The notes below the pieces were generated by a model, which was not told the origin of the DNA, did no database searches, and saw only the letters and a list, made by a program, of their open reading frames with translations. DNA of 64,000 nucleotides from an uncultured Clostridia bacterium (GTDB lineage: Bacteria > Bacillota > Clostridia > TANB77 > CAG-508): contig CAKPOA010000005.1 in the NCBI GenBank assembly GCA_934169575.1, positions 9,548 to 73,547 of the forward strand. Reading direction: 5' to 3'. Below, one piece after another: positions 42,303-51,925 of this stretch (its first letter is position 1; each line of letters opens with the position of its first letter). The translations under genes and the position numbers were made by a program.

Positions 42303-42884
42303 CTATCTTATTTTAACTTTTGATAAATCAATATCTTTTGGATCATATTGTTCAATATAATCTAAAATTCCATCAGCATTATCTAAAACTTTATATAATT
42401 CTTTACAGTCATGTGTTATAAATTCTTCTTCTATAGATTTTGTCATCATTGTATCTAATTCATCATAAAATCCATTTATGTTAAATAAGACAATAGCTTT
42501 ATTGTGTCTACCTAGTTGTTTTAAAGTTAAAATTTCAAAAAATTCATCTAATGTTCCAATACCACCAGGTGCAATAATAAATGCATCACAATTCTTTTCC
42601 ATTTCACATTTGCGTTCTCTCATTGTATCTGTATAAATATACTCCGAACATTTTTTAAATGATACTTCACTATTTGCTTCTTTAAAGAATTTTGGTACAA
42701 CACCTAAAATATGGCCTTTTTCTTCATAAACACCTTCTGCAACAGCTCCCATTACACCATTGGCTCCTCCACCAAATACTAAACTATCTCCTCTTTTAGC
42801 TATTTTCTTTCCTAAATCTTTTGCAGCATCTTTGTATGATTGAGCAATTAAGCTACTTGCTGCTCCATATACACATATTTTCAT
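42303..42884 (-). CDS. LOG-family (Rossmann) phosphoribohydrolase-like protein
   Basis: About 193 residues starting at MKICVYGAASS, where GGAGG is well placed; an upstream in-frame start adds 11 residues without one. Motifs GGGANGVMGAVAEG and the catalytic PGGIGTLDEFFE are complete. LOG proteins hydrolyse nucleoside 5'-monophosphates to base plus ribose phosphate, classically in cytokinin activation; the bacterial role is often unclear. It is followed by the RNHCP gene. Confidence 0.92.
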   Translation of the reverse strand: MKICVYGAASSLIAQSYKDAAKDLGKKIAKRGDSLVFGGGANGVMGAVAEGVYEEKGHILGVVPKFFKEANSEVSFKKCSEYIYTDTMRERKCEMEKNCDAFIIAPGGIGTLDEFFEILTLKQLGRHNKAIVLFNINGFYDELDTMMTKSIEEEFITHDCKELYKVLDNADGILDYIEQYDPKDIDLSKVKIR

Positions 42885-42951
42885 TATATTTTCCTCCTTC
42901 TGATTTTTTACATTCACACATTATACCACTAAATGATTTCATATGCAAGTA

Positions 42952-44712
42952 TTATTTTAATCTTAAATATCCAAGCTCTTCCCATATATTATATGCTAAA
43001 TTTAATCTAAATAGAACTTTAGGTTTTGCACCAGCCCTATTTTTATCAACTACACATGCATAATATCTAACATCTGGATCTTTACAATGTTTTAAATCAA
43101 AAAACTTTGTATCAACTTCTTCTAAAGAATATTCATATTTACCTAAATCCTCATTATGTATTTGTTTCATTAATATTAAAATATCTAAAACTTCTTTTAC
43201 TGTCCTACTTACAGCTAAATCATTTATATTTAAATTAATTGGTAATGTAGATGTTTCTGACAATTGTAATGATGAAGCAATAAATATTCCTAAATTTTGC
43301 GCTAAATTTGACAATATTGTTGCTGTTTTTTTCAACTCCTCACCATTACCAATATTTTCCGTATCAGTTTTCAATGTATCATAAAACATATACTCTATTT
43401 TTTCTTTGTAGTAATAATTTAAAACAACTTTTTCTAATTCATCATTTGTATGATCTGTTATATTAACAAAATATATAGAATTTTTTATTTGTTCATCTAT
43501 CCATTTTGTAACTTCAATTGTTTTTCTAAATTCTGATGAAACTTTACTTAATCTTTTAGCAAAATCCACTTGTTTTTCTCCATCTCTTTTTATAACATAA
43601 CCATTTTTGTCTGTTTCAACTTTTTTTTCATCATCTGGTCTAAACTTAAATTCTAATAATTCACCCTCAGTTTTTGTGATTTCTTGCTTATGTAATTTTT
43701 GCATTTCTTTATTATTAAGTATTGTTGTAATTAAACACAATCTCATTTTTTCTTCTGACATTTCATTTGAAATAACAAGCACTTTCTTTTTATGAATAAA
43801 AGCTATATATGCTGCTAAATCTACAGTTAACCTACTTTTTCCTGAGTTTGAGGGCATTGCATATGACATAGTTTCTCCTTTTCTGATTCCTTTAAATACA
43901 CTACTTAATATTGGAAAAGGTAAATCTAAACCTGTTGTTAAACTATTATCTCCTTGTATTAAAAAATCTGTTGTATCATTATTTAATACTGATCTTTTAA
44001 ATTTTTCAGTTGCATTTATTTGTTCTATTGCATCTTTAACTTCCTGTATTGTCATTTGTTTATATAACTCGTAATTCAATATATTTACAATTTCATCTTG
44101 ATTTTCTTTAATTGGATTACTTAAATAACTTTTTCTTATTTCAAATAATTTTCTAAGTTCTGTATACACTTTTTCAAAATTATCCTTCAACAAAAAGCCT
44201 TTTTCTCTTAAAGTAATTTTAGTTTCATATACATTTCCGCCTTCTTTTGCAAAATTATATCCATCTTTTGCTTTTTCTGGTGCATATGCTTCACCATCTG
44301 TAAATAATACACTTTTATATATGTTTAATAATACATCGCTTTCAAAATAATTGTCATCATGCATTATATAGTACATTGATAATGCTTTTGGGTTTGCTAA
44401 TAATAAACATATATATTTTTCTTCTAGTTTTTTATTTTGTAATTCTTTTGGATATATACTTTCTTTTTTATCTCTTACAATTTCTTCCTCATCTTCGTCA
44501 TCATATTCTTCAATTTCTTGTTTTACTTTTTCTGCTTTTTCTTTCTTATTTTTTAATATTATTTTATTATCTTTTTTTAATTTTTCTAATATTGCAAACA
44601 TTTCCTCATATTTTTCTTCAGATAACAATCTTCTCATTTCTTCTATTTGTTTTTTATTATCTTTTGTAACTTCTAATTGATTTATTAAATTTTCTAGTTT
44701 CTCTATATTCAT
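42952..44712 (-). CDS. DnaB-like helicase/RecA-fold ATPase, divergent
   Basis: 586 residues starting at the ATG 44712 (GGAGGG upstream); a TTG five codons earlier overlaps that site. The N-terminus is coiled coil and highly charged (about 1-85). It is followed by a DnaB-N-like region (EEKYICLLLANPKALSMYYI) and a RecA-fold C-terminal half. The P-loop is AMPSNSGKSRLTVDLAA, preceded by GIRKGETMSYA, and VLVISNEMSEEKM resembles DnaB motif H1a. It could be a second replicative-type helicase or a domesticated phage one. No loader or phage genes are adjacent. The function is inferred from fold only. Confidence 0.7.
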   Translation of the reverse strand: MNIEKLENLINQLEVTKDNKKQIEEMRRLLSEEKYEEMFAILEKLKKDNKIILKNKKEKAEKVKQEIEEYDDEDEEEIVRDKKESIYPKELQNKKLEEKYICLLLANPKALSMYYIMHDDNYFESDVLLNIYKSVLFTDGEAYAPEKAKDGYNFAKEGGNVYETKITLREKGFLLKDNFEKVYTELRKLFEIRKSYLSNPIKENQDEIVNILNYELYKQMTIQEVKDAIEQINATEKFKRSVLNNDTTDFLIQGDNSLTTGLDLPFPILSSVFKGIRKGETMSYAMPSNSGKSRLTVDLAAYIAFIHKKKVLVISNEMSEEKMRLCLITTILNNKEMQKLHKQEITKTEGELLEFKFRPDDEKKVETDKNGYVIKRDGEKQVDFAKRLSKVSSEFRKTIEVTKWIDEQIKNSIYFVNITDHTNDELEKVVLNYYYKEKIEYMFYDTLKTDTENIGNGEELKKTATILSNLAQNLGIFIASSLQLSETSTLPINLNINDLAVSRTVKEVLDILILMKQIHNEDLGKYEYSLEEVDTKFFDLKHCKDPDVRYYACVVDKNRAGAKPKVLFRLNLAYNIWEELGYLRLK

Positions 44713-44821
44713 ATATTTTCCCTCCAAATTAATTTGCTTTTCCAGCTCCTACAGTTAGAGTACAACATTGCATTATTTTTGTCAATACAATTTATGTTAT
44801 TTTATTATATTTTTAAAAATA

Positions 44822-44860
44822 ACCTCTGAAATGTACTGATATATCAATACTTTCAGAGGT
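44822..44860 (-). terminator. Terminator downstream of tRNA-Met
   Basis: ACCTCTGAAA pairs with TTTCAGAGGT, with an inner TGATATATCA palindrome. On the minus strand a T-rich tract follows. Confidence 0.75.
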
Positions 44861-44869
44861 CTTTATTTT

Positions 44870-44946
44870 TGGTAGCGATGGTGGGACTTGAACCTACGAC
44901 CTGCCGGGTATGAACCGGATGCTCTAGCCAGCTGAGCTACATCGCC
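44870..44946 (-). tRNA. tRNA-Met (CAT anticodon)
   Basis: A 77-nt cloverleaf on the minus strand with encoded CCA (44872-44870). The acceptor stem is GGCGATG/CATCGCT, the D arm GCTC...GAGC and the T loop TTCAAGT. The anticodon loop TTCATAC contains CAT. The first pair is G-U, not the C-A mismatch of an initiator, so elongator Met is likely. A lysidine-modified Ile tRNA is the alternative. Confidence 0.93.
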
Positions 44947-45059
44947 TTGTCAACAATAAATATTATAACTTCTAAAATCACATTTGTCAATAGTTTCAAA
45001 AGAAAAAATTTGCAAAATTCCAAAAAATACATTATACTTAATTTATGAGGTGATAAAAA

Positions 45060-45689
45060 ATGAATAAATCAAATGTAGAACAAATAATTATAAATTTAAA
45101 AAAGCAATATCCAGATGCAAAATGTAGTTTAGATTTTAGTACACCTTTTGAGCTTGTTGTAGCTGTAATGCTATCAGCACAATGTACTGATGAAAGAGTA
45201 AATAAAACTACACCAACATTATTTAAAAAATGTAAAACAATAGAAGATTTCGCAAATATAGATATTAAAGAATTAGAAGATATTATTCATCCATGTGGCT
45301 TTTATAGAAATAAAGCAAAAAATATAAAACTATGTGCTAACCAAATATTAAATAAATTTAATGGTGAAGTTCCATCAAATATGGATGATTTACTTAGTTT
45401 GGCAGGTGTTGGTAGAAAAAGTGCAAATGTAATTTTACTTGAAGTTTTTGGAATTGCAACAGGTATTGCTGTAGATACTCATTGCAAAAGAATTTCTAAT
45501 AGACTTGGGATTTCTTCTGAAAAAGATCCAAATAAAATAGAACAAGATTTATTAAAACAAATTAATAAAAAATATTTAAAAGATGTTAACCATCTGTTTA
45601 TTTGGCATGGTAGATATACTTGTACAGCACAAAATCCTAAATGTAATAATTGTGTTCTGAAAGATATTTGTACATATAAAAAGCAATAA
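45060..45689 (+). CDS. nth: Endonuclease III
   Basis: A DNA glycosylase/AP lyase of 209 residues. The helix-hairpin-helix is LAGVGRKSANVIL, with its catalytic lysine in GRKSAN. The conserved aspartate is in AVDTHCKRISN. The C-terminal [4Fe-4S] cluster motif is C-x6-C-x2-C-x5-C (CTAQNPKCNNCVLKDIC). It removes oxidised pyrimidines and nicks the strand in base excision repair. It is the only plus-strand gene in this part, ending at a bidirectional terminator. Confidence 0.96.
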   Translation: MNKSNVEQIIINLKKQYPDAKCSLDFSTPFELVVAVMLSAQCTDERVNKTTPTLFKKCKTIEDFANIDIKELEDIIHPCGFYRNKAKNIKLCANQILNKFNGEVPSNMDDLLSLAGVGRKSANVILLEVFGIATGIAVDTHCKRISNRLGISSEKDPNKIEQDLLKQINKKYLKDVNHLFIWHGRYTCTAQNPKCNNCVLKDICTYKKQ

Positions 45690-45722
45690 ATAAAAACAGG
45701 ATTAACCCTCCTGTTTTTATTT
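45688..45722. terminator. Bidirectional terminator between nth and the LRR gene
   Basis: A 14-bp stem, AAATAAAAACAGGA with its complement, and a 7-nt loop, with A and T runs at the two ends. It overlaps the nth stop and the shifted-frame stop of the LRR gene. Confidence 0.9.
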
Positions 45723-45829
45723 ATTCACTATATGTTTCTGTTGTTCCATCATTCCATATTATTTTATCTCCTGTCTTCAATCCCCAAATGCTATAATCAG
45801 ATCTTTTAGGTTGATTTATATTTATAACG
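45721..45829 (-). pseudogene. Out-of-frame C-terminal tail of the pilin/LRR gene
   Basis: Skipping one base near 45829 continues the LRR protein as VININQPKRSDYSIWGL and so on to a TAA at 45721-45723. This matches the end of the second LRR protein in the window (NININQPKGSLDYSQWGL). In the sequence as given, this tail is not in frame. The cause is either a one-base indel mutation, an assembly error, or frameshifting. Confidence 0.75.
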
Positions 45830-47050
45830 AAACCTGTCGATATTCCGTTCAAAAACATTTACCCCAATATTCTTTACTGATGCAGGAATATAAATTTCAG
45901 TTAATGAACACGACTGAAATGCATATTCACCTATACTTGTTACACCCTCTAAAATTTCAACTTTCTTTAGATTCTTACAGCTCACAAAAGCATACGCTCC
46001 AATATTTCCAGATATTGAACCTATTGTATTTAAACTTTCACATTCATAAAAAGCATCTGAACCTATTTTCTTAACTGAAGATGGAATTTTAACTTCTTCA
46101 ACACTTAATTTAGTAAAAAAACTATTTGGTATTTCTGTTATCTTTTCTGGTAATACCACCTTTTTTAATTTTTTAAAATTATGATATTCTCCTAACTGTG
46201 TAGTTCCAATAATTTTTTCTACTGTATTTGGATATATTATTGTTCCAATATTTGGTAATGAAACTGTTCCCTTTTGTTCTCCATCTTCAACATAGGTTTG
46301 TGTTAAATCTACTTCAACAACTTTATATGATTTTCCATCAATGTTTACCTGTGCTGGGATTACTAATTTATCACTATTATATATACTTTCATAATTTATT
46401 CCATATTGTGTTTCGTCTCCTTGTTTATATTCAGTACCATATAGATATTCTGGTTTTATTCCTTTAATTCTAGCCGTTTCAGATGGGAGCTTATCAATTC
46501 CATTTTCGGATGCAACTTGTATATTGTTAGATGCTCCATTTGTAGGTATAACTTCTTTTATAAAAATATCATCTGGTGCAACTTCGCTTTCTTCAACTTT
46601 TTCAGAATATACACCATCTACAATAACATCATGATTTCCGCCTGAACTACTATCATCTTTCTTACCAACACTTAAATCTAAATTAACATATACTTTCGCA
46701 TCTTCTTTTGGAAATATTATATTTGTTGGAAATGTATTTGCTTCAGCTGTTACATCAGTTCTTGAGTTATCACTATTTACTTGTGCTGCAACTCTGTCTG
46801 GAGTTATATTATCATTTTTACCTTTTTCATCAATTTGCAAAGCAAGTATTGCTCTTCTTACTTCTTCTTCTAAAGTTGCTTGTCCATTTATTTTTTGAGC
46901 ATTTCCTGCCCTGTTTAGTATTCCATTTTGACCTGATAGCATTATCAAACTTATTGCTGCTAAAATTATCAACACAATTATAGTTATGACTAGCGCTATT
47001 AATGTAATACCTTTTCTGTTTTTTAAGTTTTCACTTTTGTTTCTTTTCAT
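45806..47050 (-). CDS. Pilin-like, BspA-type leucine-rich-repeat surface protein (frameshifted near 3' end)
   Basis: 414 residues as an uninterrupted frame. The N-terminus KNRKGITLIALVITIIVL resembles a type IV prepilin leader: basic stretch, Gly14 cleavage position, long hydrophobic helix. A middle domain of about 180 residues follows, then BspA/LRR_5 repeats (KIPSSVKKIGSDAFYECESL and similar) to the end. Such proteins are surface-exposed or pilus-associated; ligand unknown. The last residues are aberrant because a one-base shift near 45829 removes the expected tail. A second copy begins beyond the window's right edge. A hairpin lies in the 76-bp gap to the upstream gene. Confidence 0.82.
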   Translation of the reverse strand: MKRNKSENLKNRKGITLIALVITIIVLIILAAISLIMLSGQNGILNRAGNAQKINGQATLEEEVRRAILALQIDEKGKNDNITPDRVAAQVNSDNSRTDVTAEANTFPTNIIFPKEDAKVYVNLDLSVGKKDDSSSGGNHDVIVDGVYSEKVEESEVAPDDIFIKEVIPTNGASNNIQVASENGIDKLPSETARIKGIKPEYLYGTEYKQGDETQYGINYESIYNSDKLVIPAQVNIDGKSYKVVEVDLTQTYVEDGEQKGTVSLPNIGTIIYPNTVEKIIGTTQLGEYHNFKKLKKVVLPEKITEIPNSFFTKLSVEEVKIPSSVKKIGSDAFYECESLNTIGSISGNIGAYAFVSCKNLKKVEILEGVTSIGEYAFQSCSLTEIYIPASVKNIGVNVFERNIDRFRYKYKST

Positions 47051-47065
47051 TTTTTCCTCCTAATC

Positions 47066-47103
47066 TAATAATGTTAAGTCAAAAAACTTGACGTTATTAT
47101 TAA
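47066..47103 (-). repeat. Imperfect hairpin upstream of the pilin/LRR gene
   Basis: TAATAAT...GTCAA and TTGAC...ATTATTA form an imperfect hairpin between the ligase-like gene stop and the LRR ribosome site. It may be an attenuator or a processing site. A T-run follows only weakly. Confidence 0.4.
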
Positions 47104-47126
47104 ATTTTTTTACAAAAGGTAGTCTA

Positions 47127-49277
47127 TCACTTTAAATCATTATTGTCAATAGAATTTCTTAATAATTTTAAAGCTTTTTCATATGTATCTTTATAATTTT
47201 CTAAAGTCATTTCTGATGCGACTTTTCCCATCAAATTTTTATCATATTCAATTATTCTAAATGCAGTATCTTTGTATTCACTTACAACAATTTCAAGTAA
47301 CCCTTTAGGTTCTTGTCCTGATTTTTCATAGATATTCATAATAATATCTGTACGTTTTTGTGTCTGAACAATATTGTATAATCTTTCAGGAGTAACATTT
47401 TTTAAAACTTGTATTAATAGATCAATATTTTTCTTTTTTTCTGTTTCATCTAATTCAAGTAATAAATTCCCCCATATTTCATATATTGAATTTTGTTGAC
47501 TATATGGCTCATTTTTTATATATTGCTTTATTTTCTCTATTTTTTGTTCATTAGACATATTTTTGCAAACAATATCATTAAATTGATATTGTTCTATCCA
47601 TGGTGCAATATTTATATTTCCATTATTAAATGAAGTTATTGTACCACAAATATTGCCTATAGTTATAATACTGAAAATAAATATTAAAATGCATTCTATT
47701 ATATTTGTATTTTTATTTATTTTTTTATCTTCAATATTTATTATTGAAATAAATAAGAAGTATAAAATTATCATTATTAAATATGACATATCAAAATCCA
47801 TCATACTATGTAAAAAAATCATAACAAATCCAATAAATAAAGGCAATATTGTTTTATTATTTTTTAATTTAAATCCATTTTTCAAAGTTATACAAACTAT
47901 ACATATATATGACAATATTCCAATTATTCCAAATGACATTATTATTTCTAAAATATAACTATGCACCTCTTTTGCATAATATAAATAACTTTGAACCTGC
48001 CCATATAACATTCTCCAAGTATTTCCGCCAGCTCCAAATAACCAATGTTTTTTTGCAATTTTTATTCCATCTTGCCAAAAATCCAATCTTTGATATGCAC
48101 CTGTATATTTAAAATTAAATGTTACAAACATTCTAACTAATGGCTCTGGTATTATCTTATATTCTAAAATATATGGCTTATCATTTATTTTAAAATCTTT
48201 TATTGTAATTTCTTGATTTAGCGGATTTATTATTCTAACTTCTAAATGAGATAATAGTTCATCTGTCTGTATTTCAACACTTTTCCACCCATTATATTCC
48301 GCAAATGATAATATTCCTAATTGTTTTTCTGAAGAATATTTTGTAATTTCAACAATTATTATTTTAAAACTATCATAATCTTGATCTGATTTTGCATCAA
48401 TATTAAAATCTAATTTATATTTTGCATTTTTTTCAAACATCCTTACAATACAATTTTTTTGGCTTTCTGTTACAACCAAATCTTTAGGTATTTGTATAGC
48501 AATAAAAAAGTATATAAAAAATAGTATTATTCCCAAAATGCCAATTACAATCCACTTTTTTGAAATAGTTTTATTTCTTATCCTTAATATCACATAAATT
48601 AATACTATTAAACTACATAAAGCAATTACTGCTTTTGATGTTGTAAGACCAAGTGTTATTGTTATTATAATAATATGTAATAAATACAAAACTTTTAAAA
48701 ACTTTTTTTGTTCTTGCTTGTACATTGATATAGTTAAAAAATCAATTATAGCAAGATATATTGCAAATGTATTTGCATATCCAAATATAGATATCATTCT
48801 TGAATCAGTAAGTTTTACAGAGTCTATTTTGTCTAAGATGTTTTCGAACAAATTTATATTTAGTAATTTATCATAACCTAATATTATTGGAATTATTGAA
48901 GAAATAATTAAAGTTTTAATAAATATATTTATTTGCTTTTTTTGTGTTATAGTATTTCTAGCTATTATATAAATTCCATATACACTCCAATATTTTAATA
49001 TAAAATTTATAGTACCATTTAATGATACATATGTTTTAGCAATTAGAGGTATCATTGTAGATATCATAAAAACTAATACACATATATCAATTTTGCTTTT
49101 TATTATAACATTTTTTTCTTTTTGTACCTTTTTTATTACAATATAAATTATTGATACAATACTCATAAAAAATTGCATTATCCATATTGGTTCTTTAATA
49201 TTAGAACCAATAAAAATGTTTGCCATCACAATTGTTACTAATATTGATACAAATCCAAATTTATCTGTTTTATTCAT
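47127..49277 (-). CDS. O-antigen ligase/Wzy-like polytopic membrane protein
   Basis: About 716 residues. Roughly a dozen membrane helices surround a large extracytoplasmic domain (about 255-410). The O-antigen-ligase/Wzy_C signature region reads WLFGAGGNTWRMLYGQ and later AKEVHSYILEIIMSFGIIG, with the conserved histidine. A soluble C-terminal tail of about 140 residues follows. Members join or polymerise surface glycans from undecaprenyl-linked donors; in Gram-positives they serve polysaccharide or protein glycosylation. The second of two adjacent ATGs is better spaced from AAGGAG. It is followed by the pilin/LRR gene, so the glycan might modify that protein (speculation). Confidence 0.78.
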   Translation of the reverse strand: MNKTDKFGFVSILVTIVMANIFIGSNIKEPIWIMQFFMSIVSIIYIVIKKVQKEKNVIIKSKIDICVLVFMISTMIPLIAKTYVSLNGTINFILKYWSVYGIYIIARNTITQKKQINIFIKTLIISSIIPIILGYDKLLNINLFENILDKIDSVKLTDSRMISIFGYANTFAIYLAIIDFLTISMYKQEQKKFLKVLYLLHIIIITITLGLTTSKAVIALCSLIVLIYVILRIRNKTISKKWIVIGILGIILFFIYFFIAIQIPKDLVVTESQKNCIVRMFEKNAKYKLDFNIDAKSDQDYDSFKIIIVEITKYSSEKQLGILSFAEYNGWKSVEIQTDELLSHLEVRIINPLNQEITIKDFKINDKPYILEYKIIPEPLVRMFVTFNFKYTGAYQRLDFWQDGIKIAKKHWLFGAGGNTWRMLYGQVQSYLYYAKEVHSYILEIIMSFGIIGILSYICIVCITLKNGFKLKNNKTILPLFIGFVMIFLHSMMDFDMSYLIMIILYFLFISIINIEDKKINKNTNIIECILIFIFSIITIGNICGTITSFNNGNINIAPWIEQYQFNDIVCKNMSNEQKIEKIKQYIKNEPYSQQNSIYEIWGNLLLELDETEKKKNIDLLIQVLKNVTPERLYNIVQTQKRTDIIMNIYEKSGQEPKGLLEIVVSEYKDTAFRIIEYDKNLMGKVASEMTLENYKDTYEKALKLLRNSIDNNDLK

Positions 49278-49294
49278 CATTTACTCCTTAGTTT

Positions 49295-50080
49295 CTATAA
49301 ACTCTGTCTAACATATTCATATAATATAACTCCTGTTGCAACTGCAACATTTAAGCTTTCAGTTTTTCCTCGCATAGGAATAATAAGTTTTTCATCTGCA
49401 AGTTTAATTACAGACTCAGAAACACCATTAGCTTCATTTCCAACAACTATAACTTTTTTCTTGTATTTAACATCATAAATAGATTTTTTAGCTTTTAAAG
49501 AAGTAACCATTATTTTAAATCCATTATTTTTTGTAAGTGTTAAAGTGTTACATAAATCATCACATTCAATAACATTTACTCTAAAAATAGCACCCATTGT
49601 AGAACGTATAACTTTAGAATTATAACAATCAACCGTATTTTTAGAAACTAAAACTTGTTTTAGTCCTATACTATCTATTGTTCTTAAAATAGTTCCTAAA
49701 TTACCAGGGTCTTGTACATCATCTAAAGCAACAATAATATCTGTATTAAAATCAATTTTTTTGCTTGCATGACTTTTTTCTATAATTGCCATTATTCCTT
49801 GAGGAGTTTCAACATCAGACAAAGTCTTAAAAATATTATGTGGAACTAAAACACAATCAAATCTAGCTATTTCATATCTTAAATGATTTTCAATCATTTC
49901 TGTATTATCTTCACTTTCACAAATAATTATTTTGCTGATTTTAGCATTTTCATTTATAGCTTCTTTAATCAGTTTTAGTCCCTCAACAACATATTCTCCA
50001 TATTGTTGTCTGTATTTTTTTTCTTTCAATTTTTTTATATGTTTAATTAAACTATTGTCTTTACTAGAAATTCTCTGCAT
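49295..50080 (-). CDS. SpoU/TrmH-family RNA 2'-O-ribose methyltransferase
   Basis: About 261 residues. The N-terminal substrate-binding domain (KYRQQYGEYVVEGLKLIKEA) is followed by the SPOUT knot with LDDVQDPGNLGTILRTID, VVGNEANGVSE and the final IPMRGKTESLNVAVATGVIL. It uses SAM to methylate a ribose in rRNA or tRNA. This TrmH-like branch usually acts on 23S rRNA, but the position is not readable. The ATG at 50080 is eight bases after AAAGGA. It lies between lepA and the ligase-like gene. Confidence 0.9.
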   Translation of the reverse strand: MQRISSKDNSLIKHIKKLKEKKYRQQYGEYVVEGLKLIKEAINENAKISKIIICESEDNTEMIENHLRYEIARFDCVLVPHNIFKTLSDVETPQGIMAIIEKSHASKKIDFNTDIIVALDDVQDPGNLGTILRTIDSIGLKQVLVSKNTVDCYNSKVIRSTMGAIFRVNVIECDDLCNTLTLTKNNGFKIMVTSLKAKKSIYDVKYKKKVIVVGNEANGVSESVIKLADEKLIIPMRGKTESLNVAVATGVILYEYVRQSL

Positions 50081-50100
50081 TTTCAAACTTTCCTTTCTCT

Positions 50101-51915
50101 TTAGGCATCATCATCTAATTTTAATACTGATAAAAATGCTTCTTGAGGCATTTCAACTTTACCAATTTGACGCATCTTTTCTTTACCCCTTTTTTGTTTT
50201 TCCAACAATTTTTTCTTTCTTGTAATATCTCCACCATAGCATTTTGCAAGAACATCTTTTCTAAGTGCTGAAATAGTTTCTCTTGCAATAATAGTTCCAC
50301 CTATTGCAGCTTGAATAGGAATTGTAAACAATTGTCTTGGAATAACAGTTTTTAATTTTTCAACCATTTTTCTTCCTCTATTATATGCCATATCTTTATG
50401 AACAATAAATGAAAGTGCATCAACATTTTCTCCATTTACCTTTATATCTAATTTAACCAAATTAGCTTTTCTATATTCTTTAAATTCATAATCAAAAGAT
50501 GCATAACCTTTTGTTTTAGATTTCAAATTATCAAAAAAGTCATAAATAATCTCATTAAGTGGCATTTCATAAATTAATGAAACCCTATTTTCATCAAGAT
50601 ATTTCATATCAACATAATTACCTCTTCTATTTTGACACATTTCCATTATTCCACCAACATAATCTTTTGGAGTTATAATATTTGCTGTAACAACAGGTTC
50701 TTCAATAAATTGAATTTCTGCAGCTCCAGGTAAATCACTCGGATTATATATCTCCAAAATTTCTCCATTTGTTTTATAAACTTTATAAATTACAGATGGT
50801 GCTGTAGTAATTAGTCCTAAATCAAATTCCCTGTCTAATCTTTCTTCAATAATTTCTAAATGTAGTAACCCTAAAAATCCACATCTAAATCCAAAACCTA
50901 ATGCAGCAGATGTTTCCTGTTCAAAATCAAGTGCTGCATCATTTAATTTTAATTTTTCTAAAGCGATTTTTAAATCTTCATATTGACTACCATCTATAGG
51001 GTAAATTCCACAATATACCATTGGTGTTACTTTTTTATATCCATCTAATGGTTTATCAACAGGATTATTTTTTAATGTTATTGTATCACCAACTTGAATT
51101 TCTGATAAACTTTTTATACTTGCTGCAACATATCCAACTTCACCTGCTTTTAATTCTTTACATGGCATATATGAACCAGGTAAAAAATATCCAACTTCAG
51201 TTACTATAAAAGAATCATTTGATGCCATTAGTTTAATTTCATCACCTGTTTTTATTTTACCATCAAAAACTCTTATATATGCAACAGCTCCTTTGTAATT
51301 ATCATAATATGAATCAAAAATCAAACATTTTGTTTTTGCCATTTCATCACCTACAGGTGCAGGCAAATCTGTAACAATCTTTTCTAAAACTTGTTTAACA
51401 TTTAATCCTGTTTTAGCAGAAATACAAGGAGCATCTTCTGCAGGAAGACCTATAATATCTTCAATTTCTTTTTTTACCTCATCTGGTCTAGCACTTGCTA
51501 AATCAACTTTATTTATTACAGGTATAACTTCTAAATTATTATCAATTGCCAAATATACATTTGCAAGTGTCTGTGCTTCAACACCTTGAGTACTATCAAC
51601 AATTAAAATTGCTCCATCACATGCAGCTAAACTCCTTGAAACTTCATAATTAAAATCAACATGACCAGGTGTATCAATTAAATTAAAAGTATATTCATTT
51701 CCATCATCAGCTTTATATTTCATTCTAACAGATTGAGCTTTTATTGTAATTCCTCTTTCTTTTTCAATATCCATATTATCTAAAACCTGTGATTCCATTT
51801 CTCTTTTAGATAATACACCTGTCATTTCAATCATTCTATCTGCTAATGTTGATTTTCCATGATCTATATGTGCAACAATACTAAAATTTCTTATATATTT
51901 TTGATATTCGTTCAT
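50101..51915 (-). CDS. lepA: Elongation factor 4 (LepA)
   Basis: A translational GTPase of 604 residues. G1 is AHIDHGKSTLADRM, G3 DTPGHVDFNYEVSRSL and G4 NKVDLASA. EF-G-like domains II, III and V follow. The LepA-specific C-terminal domain comes last (KCYGGDITRKKKLLEKQKRGKEKM shown in part as GGDITRKKKLLEKQ). EF4 assists ribosome assembly and back-translocation under stress. It starts ten bases after ileS in the same operon. Confidence 0.97.
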   Translation of the reverse strand: MNEYQKYIRNFSIVAHIDHGKSTLADRMIEMTGVLSKREMESQVLDNMDIEKERGITIKAQSVRMKYKADDGNEYTFNLIDTPGHVDFNYEVSRSLAACDGAILIVDSTQGVEAQTLANVYLAIDNNLEVIPVINKVDLASARPDEVKKEIEDIIGLPAEDAPCISAKTGLNVKQVLEKIVTDLPAPVGDEMAKTKCLIFDSYYDNYKGAVAYIRVFDGKIKTGDEIKLMASNDSFIVTEVGYFLPGSYMPCKELKAGEVGYVAASIKSLSEIQVGDTITLKNNPVDKPLDGYKKVTPMVYCGIYPIDGSQYEDLKIALEKLKLNDAALDFEQETSAALGFGFRCGFLGLLHLEIIEERLDREFDLGLITTAPSVIYKVYKTNGEILEIYNPSDLPGAAEIQFIEEPVVTANIITPKDYVGGIMEMCQNRRGNYVDMKYLDENRVSLIYEMPLNEIIYDFFDNLKSKTKGYASFDYEFKEYRKANLVKLDIKVNGENVDALSFIVHKDMAYNRGRKMVEKLKTVIPRQLFTIPIQAAIGGTIIARETISALRKDVLAKCYGGDITRKKKLLEKQKRGKEKMRQIGKVEMPQEAFLSVLKLDDDA

Positions 51916-51925
51916 TTATCCTCCA

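Noticed and set aside
44870..44946. tRNA-Met as an attachment site for an integrated element
   Set aside because: No integrase, no direct repeat of the tRNA 3' end and no phage structural genes were seen nearby.
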